From Struthio camelus (lineage: Eukaryota; Chordata; Aves; Struthioniformes; Struthionidae): 64,000 nt of DNA. The position numbers and the translations under genes are program-made. Shown piece by piece: positions 10,873 through 23,300 of this stretch. Position 1 is the stretch's first letter, and each line of letters begins with the position of its first letter. The stretch spans positions 1,498,001 through 1,562,000 of the forward strand of contig NC_090954.1 of the NCBI RefSeq assembly GCF_040807025.1, written 5' to 3'. The notes under the pieces were generated by a model that had not been told where the DNA came from, did not search any database, and saw only the letters and a list, made by a program, of their open reading frames with translations.

Positions 10873-13800
10873 ATGTAGAAGTGATACTGAAGTTCTCAAA
10901 AGAATCAGTTTAGTTCTGGTGTATGTGAGAGACAAATACCCAATTAATTACAGACTGTCTTGGCCACAAACTCATGCATTTAATCTAGTGAAACCTTCTC
11001 ACTGTAGAACTTCTCTGATGCAAAAGCCATCTGATGGTGAACAAATGGAAGAAGGCTTCAAGCTGATTTGTCTGCATAAATGCTGTGCGCAGAACTGCGC
11101 GTGGCCAGATCATTGAGGGTAAGGCCTCATACTGTGTTTTTGGCAAATGGCAGAAGCGTAATCAAAAAACTTACATCAGCATTCCTGCCAGCATTTTCTC
11201 CATTTTTGTGTTCTCACTTAAAATTGACTAGGCAATGCAATTCAGTCAAGGAATGACTTTCTGCCTTTATAGAGTGCGGCCTTTATGATAAGAACTGTTT
11301 AGGCCTTGTATCTCTTCTGCTCTTACAGAAATAACAATTTTTAACCATAGCGAGATGGTCTTCTGGGTGGTTAAAAGGAAAGGGTTACAAATAGGTTCTT
11401 AACACTAGATTTTCTTCTGCTGTCATGAAAATAACCCATACGTGTAACATGCCAGAGGAAAGAAAACTAGGAAAATGAGTCTTTGTAGAAAGGCAGGGTG
11501 TTCCAGCTAGAATAATAAATGGAGAAACATTTTTAGGAAGTAATATTCAAGAAAGTCACCAGCTCTTTAAAAGGTGCTAGGCACTGAACTCTCTTGTATT
11601 TAGAAAGCCTAGAAAATAAGATTATTTTGGTCATACCACAGGAAAGCCAGATTAACCTCCCTGGACTCTAGAGCATATTTACATTTACCTGCCAGCACTA
11701 TTTTTCTATTCTATTCCCTGGAAAAAGCTGGCGTAAGCTGAGGTGTATATTTGATCTACACCCATAGCAACACACTTAGGCATCCTCGAGGGTACGTTGC
11801 TACGCTACAAATGCGCTATCAACTTGTTCAATGGGAAAGCTGAGAAGTGTTAATATATCTGAAACTGATAATTTCAAGATATTAAACTTGAAACAGGCTT
11901 TAAAAAGCTTTAGTCGCAGGAATCGCTTCCTGCTTCCTATTCAAGAAAAATAAATCTTCTCAGATGCTAAAAAGATGTTCGGTGTTCTCTAAGCAAATTT
12001 ACTCTATTCAGTTTTCTTAGCTAGAGTATTGCAGTTCCATTTCATAAGTACTCCTACATGGTACATCTCCCCAGGTAGTTCAGACAAGAAAAATTTCACT
12101 TCTCCGTTTGACAAACGGGGATCGCTTCTGGTGAGCGACACAAGCCTGTGCAGGAGAGGGAACTCCAGCACATCCCGGCGCGGTTCCCAGCAGCGGTGCG
12201 CAGTTCCTGCCAGCTGCCGCCAGCCCACCAGGAGAGGGCACACAGAGACCTTTGCAGAAAGAAATTTATTTCAAGCGATTGCTCTGTTAAGAGAAGTTCA
12301 GGTTCAGTTCCTGTATGATTTTTTCAGCTGTTTAGATTAGGATATGTAGTGAAAAGCTGTGCTAATGTTGTATTAGCTTTTACTATAGGATTGTGTGCGT
12401 TCCTGTACGCTTGGCTTTGTTTCTAAGTCACCCTTCTTATGTGTTATTTTAGGATGCCTTTTTAATGTATGCTATTTTCAGTACACAGATGCAATTACTT
12501 CTAACTTATCAAATGACCTCAAAGCGTATCTGTGCTGCTTGCTAATCAACTTGCAGAGACAAAAGAAATTAAAATATGTATTTACTTAGTGCAGCAGCTT
12601 CCTGGTTCTTCAGTCTGAGGTGCGGGATCCACCCAGAATGGCAGAGCGGTGCCTGGCAGCTCTCCTGGTGCGCGATGGGAGATGCTCGCTGGCTGCTGGT
12701 GCTCGCGGCATGTCCTCACCCTCTGAGGGGTCCTGTCAGCTGCTGACTTGAAATCAAGCACAGCTCAGGCCCATACCCAGCAATACAGTCAGAGGCTCCT
12801 GTTCTGCCCTGTAGATACTAGCTTGGATCTCATCTAGATGTATCTAACAGGCTATATAGGCTCAATAGAAATGTTATTAAACTGGACCCACTGTGCCACC
12901 CAGGCTGGTCCAGTGCCTTTTGTCCCATCTGTGGAACAACATAATATTTCACTAGTTCTTCTGAGTTTGTTGTAGTTCTTTGTTCTCTCAGCCCAGCAAT
13001 AGCACAGAGACAAGGACTGAGTACTTTATATAAGTTACTGAATTGTCATCAGCAGATATCATTGTTAAGCATGCTGTCTCTAGCTTTAGCAGGTTTGAAA
13101 ACCAGTGGATGGCATGGAGGTGAGAGATCTTTTATGATGCTAACAGTTCTCTGAGCCAGTGAATCCTGTAAGACATGGTTTTCTTGATCCTGCCCCATTT
13201 CCCCTAGCAGGAACTTCAGGTGCAACAAAAGAAAGGAAAGATAATCTATAGGAAATGAAATGCATGATGCTTCTTGTTGCATATCCCATCAAACCACCGG
13301 ACACATTCCTTGTATAGTTGCTGAGTTCCCAGGATAAAATAATCCAGAAATAAAAATTGGTAGCATTTATTCATGTGATAAAAATATCATTTAAAAAAAA
13401 AAAGCAAACAACCTCAGTGTTTACCAACAAACTCCCTATTCCTACCTGTGTCTTTCTGCCTATTCTGCAGGTTGCCTGCGTACGGGGTTTTGGAGGGCAA
13501 GGATCATCTAGTGTCATTGATGGGATTCTGGCTGTTTATCTTGTCTTCCCAAGCTGGTTTTGCTCGCTGACCCGTTCTCCAAGGGAGACTTGTGTGCCCT
13601 GCCGAGGGCAGATGGCATATCGCCCCAGGAGCAATCCTACTTGAGCAGAGGGACCTTCTCTGATGTCCCTGCCAGGGAGGCAGAGCATGGCTGAGTGTTG
13701 GCCTTTGCTGCATGAAAGATCTCATTACAGACGTGGGACTGGACTCCCCTTTCAGTTATACTGGCTTAGCCCTGGTATGTGCTCCTTGACATCTGATTTA

Positions 13801-16800
13801 TACTAGTTTTAGCAGGATGTGAATTGGCTCTTTCCACCCATGTACATAAACTACATTTCTGGGGTCACTGTGGTAACGAATTCTGAATTATATAGAGAGT
13901 CAATTAATTAGAGTGCTGGTACTCTGCCGATCTGCTGAAAGGTCGCAGTCGTATTTACTTTTTCCTGCTCTCAAAGTGGGCAGTGGAAATCAGTTTTATG
14001 GTGCATCCATGAGTTTATTTATCAATGACTTCAGTGCATATGTGTACTATTCAGCCGTTAAACCACAGTGACTGGTATCTTAGTGACTGTTGTTGCTGTG
14101 GTTATTTGCAAACATGTCACAGCAGCAGCGTTTGCTCAGTGTCTAGGTTTCATATGCATGCTTTTTTCTTTAAAATATATCTTCAAAAGTAGTTATGCTG
14201 GCATGTCAAAGAATGACTGTACCTTTATTGCTGTTCAGTTTTTTGTCTTGTTTTTTTCATATAAGTCTGTCACCTATTGTGATGTGATCAACTTGGAAAA
14301 CAGCTTCTATCTGAAGCAGTCATCTAAAAATGGAAGGTTAATAACCACCAGTAAGTTTGTATATTATGCCAGCAGCTTACATGGCTAGCGAGACAACATA
14401 AATATCTCAGAAGAAGTAAAATGTGATGGATAAGAAGTATAAATAGACAAAAGTATTCCTTCTATGCATACTAAGCATTTGTGATGAGCTCATGTGTTAT
14501 AAACTGTGCTAATAATTCTAAAGAGGCTTCTGGGTTTATTTCCATATGGCAAAGAATATAGTCCTCTCCCCAATTCTGTTCTGAATTTGCTTTAACATTT
14601 GGTAAGGTCTTTAATTTCAAATATCTAATTTCTTATTCAATATTCAGATTTTCAAATGAAATAAATGATCTATTTACATGCATCACTAGACCATCTGGTT
14701 CCATATGAGAATTCAACAAAGAATCTATTAGTTGTCACCCATGTTTATTCATCGTTCTCAATTCATAATTCTTATAAATAACTAAATCAGAGGACCTTTT
14801 GCAAACAAACAAGCCAAATGATTATTTGGAAGCTCCGACTTCCATACCTAAAAGAAAATAAAATTAATAGCTCATGTAAATACCCAAGAACAGGAAAACA
14901 TTCAATTACATAAATATATAGCACATTATAATTTTCAAAAACTAGATAAGTTTCTTTTTTCTTGCATGTAAAGACATAATTACACTCATCAGCAAAGCAT
15001 GCAGAAGACAACAGCGAGAAAACAACAGCTAGAAAAGAAACTTTTAAAATAATATATCTTCTTGATCCTTTTAGATCTTTCTATGCTGTTCTTTACCGTT
15101 TCTAAAGTTATTTCCCAAGAGAGACAGCAGCAGTGATGTTCTGTCCCTGTCTTTAATATGTCATACCCAGTACAGTCTTGCAAAAGGAGAATAAGACACT
15201 CTGGGATGCAAAAGGAGAGAAGAACAGTGGGCTGCAATCCTGATAATGGTAAGGAAAGGGAGCTGGATTTAAACTGGTGGGCACTTCCAGAAAGTTGCAG
15301 TGGGGAGGTAAGCTGCTGTACCGAGCTGGGTGTCAGAGGTTATCTCAGGCATATAAGGACTGAAATCAGAAATGATGTAGGTAAGACCATGAGGTAGACG
15401 GACCAGCATTCTTGACAGAAAAAAGAGGTGTCATCAAAAGATGTATCAACAAATTACAGATTCCTAAGTAGAAGTCTATAAGCACAGTATGCCAAGAAAA
15501 ATGCAGTGAAATAAGTAAATAAACTATTAAAGAACGTGTCTGATAGTTACAACTGCTGCCTGGAGATCGAGCAGAAACGGCCGTGAGCCCGGGCCTCCTG
15601 ACATGGATAGGAGGAACGTGGCCGTGCGCTGCTAGTGTCACCCTCAGCGAGGTAGGACAGACTTGGACCCAGCAGAACTGATGGAGAGGAGGTGGGACAG
15701 AGCTACGGTCACATTGGATGACTGACACATGAAGGGGAAGAATAAAACAGATGGAATTATTTTTTGAATAAAGCATAGCCAGCAAGAGTGGATAGACATA
15801 CAGTATTATTTGGCTGACATTTCAGTAATTTTTTTGAATGGTTCATGACTAGAAAAAGTCTGCAACAGTCTCTCCAGGGAAACATTTTAGAGGAGAACAA
15901 ATTCCCTTTGTTAAGATCTGTGGAAGACTTAAAAATACAGGGATCATGATCTTTTGGGGGAGACTTTGGGGTACATCTAAATAGCATCTGTGCGTCTCTA
16001 GAGCCACTGGAGCTAAGTTTTTTTTTTTCTTAGCCACTCCAAACATTATTTCTGGAAGTGAAGAGTCCTCAGGCATGTACTTTCACTGTGAGTGACTTCA
16101 AGTTGGAAAATGTGATTCATTGGAGCTAAAATGTAATTTCTAGAATAATCATCTCTCACAGGTTATCTTCTGGGGAAAAAAAGACATTTCGACATGTCAG
16201 CAGGTGAAAAGGTTGGACACCTGCTGAAACGTATGGGATAGTGTTTTATTACTTTCACGTTTCTTATTTTAACTTCACTGTCTGACATAGTCATTACCTT
16301 TTCAAGGGCATGGGTTTAAATGTATTGGGAGTCTTATAGCCAAAGTATGCGGAAACTCCCGTAATGTAAGGCATAAATATACCTAATGTGGGTCTCATTT
16401 TCACAATAAATAGATGCAGAGCCTTGGAAATGACACAGCTATGTTCATTACGTACAGATGGTTTGCCTCAAGTTCTTCTTCGAGGTTGCAGTTACTTTAA
16501 AGCTTGATATCCTTATTCCTACAGTAAAGAAGGGTACAAAACTGCTAATGATCTATAGATGCTGCTCTCTGATTTACTAATGTAAATTAGCTCAGCTCAG
16601 TACTGACGGAGCTAGTTCCTATCTGATTAAAGTGTTCTGCATCATGAGCGTACTGGGGCTGGAATTTTCAAAAGAGCTAAATCCTAGTAATATTAGACCA
16701 GTCTAAGCCTCTAACGTGATTGACACGTTGTCAGCTGCAAATCAGAGGTCCAAGACTGGGCCCTGGAAAGTAAACTGCCTTTCCTGAAATCTCAATAGCT

Positions 16801-19729
16801 GGGCGAATGTCTGAACAATTTCATCTCTTCATTACCTGAAAGAAAAATAAGCTTTTTCATCCAAAGTTGATAGTTTAACAGCTTTTGGTTCTGATGCTTT
16901 GAAACTCTGTGCAGTGCACCCTAAAGCTGCAGGATTTTCTTTTCTTGTTGTATCAAATAATAGTGATGTGATAGCCACCAGGTTCACCCTACTGCATTGT
17001 CTGAGAGTAACAAAAGATTCTGTATTTGATTCTGACGTTCTTTAAGATTCGTGGTTTGAAGAGTCCCATGGCTGTCCACACACTAGCCTCTTAGATGCTG
17101 GTTAAGCCATATATAATCTGTTACTAGGTATATAATCCACAATCGCATGAGCAAAATCATAAACCACAAATGTAGGCTATCTGAATAGTTATCAATAGTA
17201 GGGGAGCATTTGTTTCCTGTAGATATATAAGTCTGTTGTTGTTGTGCACTTTGTAACCACGTATCATATAAAGTTAGTCCATGACTTTATTAATCAGATC
17301 TCCAAGGTTAAAGGGCAAGCTCAACTCATCTTCCATATATGTGTTTGTCCTCTCTTTCGTACCTATCTCAATAGCCGCTATGTTATGCGGAATTTTGTAA
17401 AACCAGGAAAGAGAAGGAATGGCGTGCCCTTCTAGGCTTTGTGCATTTGATGAAAATATTCTTCCATTCTCTTTCTCCACAAATCATTTAGAGGAGAGTT
17501 CCACAGAGTACTGTATTGCAGTGTTTTTCTTGAGCGTGTCCAGTGAGAGAAAGTTAGGAATACTTATTTGGGAGTATTGTTAGGTTTGTATTATGTATGG
17601 GTATGTGTTTGTATAGGAGTAGTTTATTGTTAGGACTGTTTGTTTTACTGCGCCTTAGAGATGTTATTTCAGTGTTTCAGGCATTAAAAGGTTAGTGAAA
17701 ACCTAGAGCAGGGTTTACAGACCACGAAGATTTATGCAGCTTCTGAAGACAAGCGTGCACATGCTTGTAATTATTATTCATCCGTAAGTTTGCTGAAATC
17801 CTACTCAGTCTCCTGAGTGACAAGTATAAACTACTATGCAATTGTTTTTCCCTTTTTTAATGAACTCAGTCTCATTTGTATGTTGAATGAGGAATCAATA
17901 CAATCAGAGCACAAGAGTACATATTCTGTATAGATCAGGCTGTAAGATATTTGCAACAGAAATGTTACTATGTGTTTCGTCACCATTTATAGAGGTAATG
18001 GAAAATATTGATTTCAAATGCCATTGCTACAAAATGAGAGTGTATATTAAAACTTATGCTTATTTACTCTTGGAATTCCATCTCCTGTATCAAAAACGGC
18101 GAGGATGCCTGAATAACTGCTCTGACATTAATATTCTCTCTTCTAAGTCTGGTTAATGAAGAAGAAGCATCTGAAAACCATATAAAGATTTTTCTGACTG
18201 CCAGTAATAAGGAAATAGGTTGTGTCATTGTGATGGCAAGTACTGATGAAAAGATTAGTAATTTAAATTGGAGGCCAAGGTATTGGTGTAAAACAGAAAA
18301 TGTCGTTGCTTAGTGTATACTAATGAAAATTTCTTTTACATCAGTTCCTCAACATATGGTTTGCATTACTTGATGATTTTATTTTTCAAGATTTTTCTAA
18401 TGAAATATCTGCTTACGTTGTATCTTAACAAAAAGAAAAGCTATGCATTAGTGAATGTTTTCAGGATATGGACATGTTCGTGGTATTTCTCTTGTCATAA
18501 CGTATGCAGAAATATATACTAATGGACTCCGCAGGTGTCCAAAGCGCTTTCCTAAAAGTTAGCAATTGAAGTGCTAACAGCTTTAGCAGTGATTGTTCTA
18601 CATATTTCATATTAAAAAAATTTTAAAAGCTACCTTTGTGCTATGTGTAGAGCTGACTGGAAAAACTGATGAACAGCTCTGTCAAAGTGCAGATCAGCTG
18701 AAATTAAAATGCTTCGTGTAATCATGCCATCATTACTGAAAACTTAATTTCCAGGAGGGTGAAGGCACTAAGGAGATGATAAATTTGGGTAGTGTCAAAC
18801 ATCCTATTTAAATAGTTTTTGAATGAAATGTTTCAGAACTTCCTTTCAAAGTGTCTTTTTATTTTAAAGGGGTTTTTTAACTCTGTTATCTCCCCTCACT
18901 CCCATAATCAAATGTTTGTTTAAATCAAAGTCCACTGTTGCAAAATTCAGGCCTGCAAATCCGTAAAATAGACCTCTGTTATGCCTTGAGAAAATAAGCA
19001 GTCTTTTGGTTCTAATACTCAAGTTCTTATTATTTCTTGATCACTTATGAACCTGAGTGAAAAAAGGTATCCTGCCTTGGTTGGTTTTGTTTTGTTTTAG
19101 TTGCAGTGAATAAGTGATCTGAAGTAAAATACCAAAGTACCACAAACCCAGCCAATTTTTTAATATATGTTAAACAAATTTCTTGGGTTCTTTCTTTCCC
19201 TCCGGAAAACTGCAAGTTTCCTTTATTCTGATGTTTTTCAGTTCCAGTCCAGTTTAAAGAGCGGGCCCTTGGCAAAGCAAGAAGCAAGCAATATAATATT
19301 TTTTTGAATCTCGAATGAGGCTTCTAGTTTACTTCACAGATCTAGGGGATAGAGATTACTTGGAGATGGAGATGAGCAGTCCAAATATTTGGACACTTTT
19401 TCTGAAATTTGCAAGGATGTATGCTTGTTACATAACCAAAAAGCATTTGTGGGAGTTGGAGGCATAAATGGAAGAAATTCTACCAGCAAGTTATTTTTTC
19501 CAGCTATTGTCTGTGCTAATGGCTTCTCCCCGGTCCTTGTAGATGACAATTTCTTTCACTGGTAGCCATGTATAACTTGGACCTTTTTCCTAATTTTATT
19601 TGGGACCTATAACAAGCTTCACTGAAGACTGCATGGTATTATTTACCACAGTGTGATTTTTTGCTATTGAGACTAGTCAGTCTTTCATGACTATATTTAA
19701 GAAAACTGAACAACTCTCCTCTCTCTCAG
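10873..19729. other. Gene-free stretch
   Basis: Long non-coding stretch. The plus-strand frame at 10523-11116 starts inside the CR1 antisense strand and is not a gene. A good-looking 3' splice acceptor (polypyrimidine run then CAG at about 13467-13469) precedes a frame that stops at 13644, but I recognise nothing in the product and no matching donor. T11 lies at 16018-16028. The phrase at 16660-16690 ('ggaattttcaaaagagc') resembles the arm of an old palindromic amniote repeat. Otherwise I see nothing. Confidence 0.6.
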
Positions 19730-19821
19730 CCAGGGGAGCAGCAGCCCCTGCCGACCCCGTGCAGCCCAGCGCCTGTCTCTGTGGCCGCGCGTCCGCGGCG
19801 CTTCTCACCTCCCCAGGCCAG
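19730..19821 (+). other. Candidate internal exon (GC-rich, 92 nt)
   Basis: A strong pyrimidine tract ending in CTCTCTCAG (to 19729) meets a GC- and CpG-rich block of 92 bases. The block ends in CCAG followed by GTAAGC (donor GT at 19822-19823), close to the consensus 5' splice site. A CTGAAC branch-like sequence lies about 20 bases upstream of the acceptor. All three plus-strand frames are open across the block, and 92 is not a multiple of three. No protein family is recognised in any frame. It may be a coding exon, a lncRNA exon, or a chance pairing of splice-like signals. Confidence 0.3.
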
Positions 19822-20194
19822 GTAAGCCGTGGGTAGCGCGGCCAAAACCACCAGGGCTTCAAACCACTGGAGGTGGCTGGAATATACACTGCTGCATTTG
19901 TGACTTAGGTTTAATCTGAAGTTAACAATTCCCTTTGCAGAAATAAATTAAAATGGCCTTGTTTTTACAGAAGTTAAATGTGCATCATAGGAGAGACGCA
20001 AGTGTCCCTTTTGTCTGTGCTGATGTTATCACCGCTGAATAAAATTTACTGCGGTAAGCTTAAAACAGTGCTTGCATAAGCACAAGTCTTGAAACAAGAG
20101 ATTGTATGTAAAATGTCTGCTAATAAAATTGTGATAAGTGTTTTAGTTCAATAGAAAGTCTATAGAAAAGGAGGGAAAAAACCCACATTTGTTT
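19822..20194. other. Gene-free stretch
   Basis: Downstream of the candidate exon the sequence returns to AT-rich non-coding DNA. No domain-bearing frame or repeat is recognised. Confidence 0.6.
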
Positions 20195-20325
20195 CTCAAA
20201 TATTATTATTCCATAACATTTAAAATAACTGAAGCGCTGAGGCTTAGAGCAGTTCAATGAAGGTAACACGATAATGTGCTGCATAGGTGGCAGAGGAGCA
20301 GGGCTATGCAAGGGCATTTTTTCAA
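20195..20325 (-). repeat. MIR/CORE-SINE-like fragment, inverted
   Basis: On the plus strand the order is 'tattattattcc', then 'actgaagcgctgaggcttag', then 'gagcagttcaatgaagg', then 'ggtggcagaggagcagggc'. This follows the reverse complement of MIR (attattatccc / aactgaggcacagagaggtt / aagtgacttgcc / tggcagagctggg). The copy is heavily diverged and was identified by eye only. Confidence 0.5.
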
Positions 20326-23300
20326 AAGGAGTTGAGAAAAACCTCCTAAATGCACACCTAGGATTTTACAGGCATTAAATGCATAAAGATGCTCATTAAC
20401 ATCTCCTGCCTGGCTGATATGGAGTGGTATTCAGAGTCTGGCTTTCCCAGACGTAGTCCCTTACCTTGAATTTTGTCCTTTTGGGTCTGACACCCTGATT
20501 TCCTGGTCCTGACCTGATGGCTTGGATCCGGCCTCCAAGGTGAGCGACTTGCCCAGGCCTCTGCTCCCAGGAGTCCCTGGCTGCTGCTGCTGCCAGGCTC
20601 CGGGAAAACACGCCAGGGAAGGGGGCCTTTTCGTAGGTGAGGGCGGTGTATCAGCCTGTAGCTAACTCTTGGGCTAGCCTTTAGACCGCTGGGTGTAACT
20701 GCGTTCACCTTGCACGCGTTCACCTCTGATTGTGAAGAGAGTATTGCAGCTGTAACATGAAAAACAGAATAGCTGTGTTGCAAACCCACTCCGAATTTTG
20801 TACTCTGCCTGGTGAATTTTGCTAAATTGACTCCTCCTCAGGCGTTGAAGAGACTGGCATGAAAGAGCAGGTGTAGATCTGTCACACTTGGTGTTGTGTT
20901 CCCAGCTCTAAGGATCTTCAGAGCGCTGGTAAGCTGCAGACAGAGAAGAGCTTTTATTCTTATTCTCTCTCTCTTTTTTTCTTGATATATACCATTTCCA
21001 GAAATAAAGCTTGTCATATAATCTTGCTCTTCTCTGGTTTCTCCATGGGCCTCCTTGCCGGAGGAGTTCATTCCTGGAAAGTGGGTTCTGCTGGAGTGCA
21101 AATTAGAGCGCTAACCAACTGTTCACAGCCTTTTCACTCATTCAAAGGGAACCAGGACTGATCTCATCTCAGAGGAAAAGCACTGAACCATAACTCACAT
21201 GGTTATGTAGGCACAGAGCAGTCTCCACTTTTTTGATATACATCAAAAGTGTCTAACTGCTGAGCATCTTTCTCTTTTTATGTCTATTCAGAGACAGATG
21301 GAAAATGGATTGCGGTATAACTACTGAATAGTTTAGGTTTCTGTATGATTATCTACTGCATTCAGGTTGACTCATTCCAAGATTATGTAGGCATTTTATT
21401 CACTGCATTAGTATTAGAAAGTTCCTTCTGCACAAGCTTGAGATATAAAACTGAAAATATTCTGATTGTAAACATCTAAGAGAATATGAAGTGTGTTGTA
21501 AAAGTAGGTCCTATCTGTGCAACAGTAATACCACAACCACAAAAGCCTTTGTAAATGTTAAACTTGTTCTTGCTTGCATGGAAGCCTTTTTGGTGATTTC
21601 AGAAATTAAGATTTTTGTCATAGAGAAAACTACTTTCTCTTAGGAGTCTCTTAGACTCACAGAAAGTCTGCCTTCTCTTTACATTTAACATTTTTTCTAG
21701 TTAAAGTCTTTCACTGCGTTGCTGATGGGTGCTTCAGGTATTTTCTCCCAGACTATCACAATCTAAGAATTTCAAAGACATGTAGGTTATTATAAACTGT
21801 ATATTGTAAAGTGCCATAAAGCAGAGAAAGGAGCCAGAACTTGTATTGTTTTGCTTCACCTCAAAATAACTGTTTTCTGAGGGGCAAGTGGCTCTGAATT
21901 AGAATTAAGCTGAAGAGACTTCAGCAGTTGGGTTTTTTTTTTTGTTTTCCTAATATATCTCTTCTACCCAGATCCCCATGTTGGGTTTCTGAGATGTGAA
22001 TGCTAATTGAGCTTTTTATCGTTAAATGGCTACATCCTCTTTTTAGAGAATCAGGCCCAAAGGAGTGCTTTTCCCTTAAGTGGGTAAGTTTATCCCCAAG
22101 AGAAAGGTTCTCTTTCAGAATTTCTGCTCTTCAGTTTATAAGCCTGGGATGTATTTTTTCCTCTCTCTGCTAACTCCTGGCAATGTGAGGAGCTTTGAAA
22201 CACAAATATTTATGGATAGGGCAGTGTTTGGATTAGCGAATGAGGAGTCTGGAACGGCTGCATCGCTTATCTTTTTAAGAGAATGAATATTGAGAGCATG
22301 GACATATTCTTAAGATAGTATCTTACAGTCTTCATTCCACCGTACATGCTTGATTAAAAAAGTAGCCCAAAGAAAGAAGAGATTCATTTCACAGCTTCCA
22401 TCGAAGATGCACGATTTGGCACCGTTTCTGAGTTTCTTGGCAGCATGTCCAAGTCTGGGGAAAAAAGTTTATAGATACATAGACTTATAAAATAATTATT
22501 ATTAGAATGCTATCTAAATGCCACAAATTATGTTAGGCTCCAGTTCTGCCAGGTGTGTATGGAAACCCGTAGGAAATAACGCACCTTGAGGCATGGCTGC
22601 GCTGTGAGTGGCAGGGAATCGTGGCACAGCGATGGAGTGAGAAGCCTGGGCTGCTTAGCAGGTTGGCTGCGGTGCTGGGAATGGAAATGATTTCTGGCCT
22701 CGTATCCTGTCAAAATAAATCCAAAAAGCACCTACACTTTAAGAAGTGATTTATATTTGTTCTGTGGGTAAACACAGAACTCCTTCGCAAGTTCTGCCAG
22801 CCCAGCACCTTTCAGGCACATGTAGATTAACTTTTAGAAAAATAATAAAAATAATGGCCCAGCTAATTAATGCCCTAGGAATTCTATAGAAGTCCTTATG
22901 ACACCTGCATTAATACCAAATGAGTTCATTATGATTAATGTTATTAAAATAAATGTCAGGGGAATGAATAATGGCTTGGTCATTATTTTAAAGTGTTGCC
23001 ACTGGATCTATAAAAGCTAATGATTCAATTCTGAGGAAGTAATTCTGCATGTTCATGTCTAAAACCTTGTGGAGAATTCAAACTTTTCTCAGAAAAATAG
23101 CCATGAAAAGAACATAGACCACAGGCACATCTTTCCCCGAAAAACAGATAGAACGTATCCCTGCTTCAGAAAGGTCTAGTTTTCTTGTTGCTAAAGTGTG
23201 AGATGAGAATCTCTTTGGCTTGGAGAATTTCTTTGGCTTGAAGATGATTTCAGAATTGTTCATGATGATTTATATTAACTTCTGATCAGATCAGAATTTT

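Noticed and set aside
10873-10935. ATG at 10935 as the start of a CR1 protein
   Set aside because: The first ~20 codons are unrelated flank; CR1 similarity begins only at about 10872, so the start is accidental.
10523-11116. 197-codon plus-strand frame
   Set aside because: Mostly the antisense strand of the CR1 reverse transcriptase running through its 5' junction into flank; no homology of its own.
12222-12242. CTCF-like word (ccaccaggagagggca)
   Set aside because: Differs from the CTCF core at several informative positions; too weak to call.
16740-16850. Possible MIR fragment
   Set aside because: Only a short 'tgggcgaat..tttcatctct' resemblance; the order of flanking blocks does not hold.
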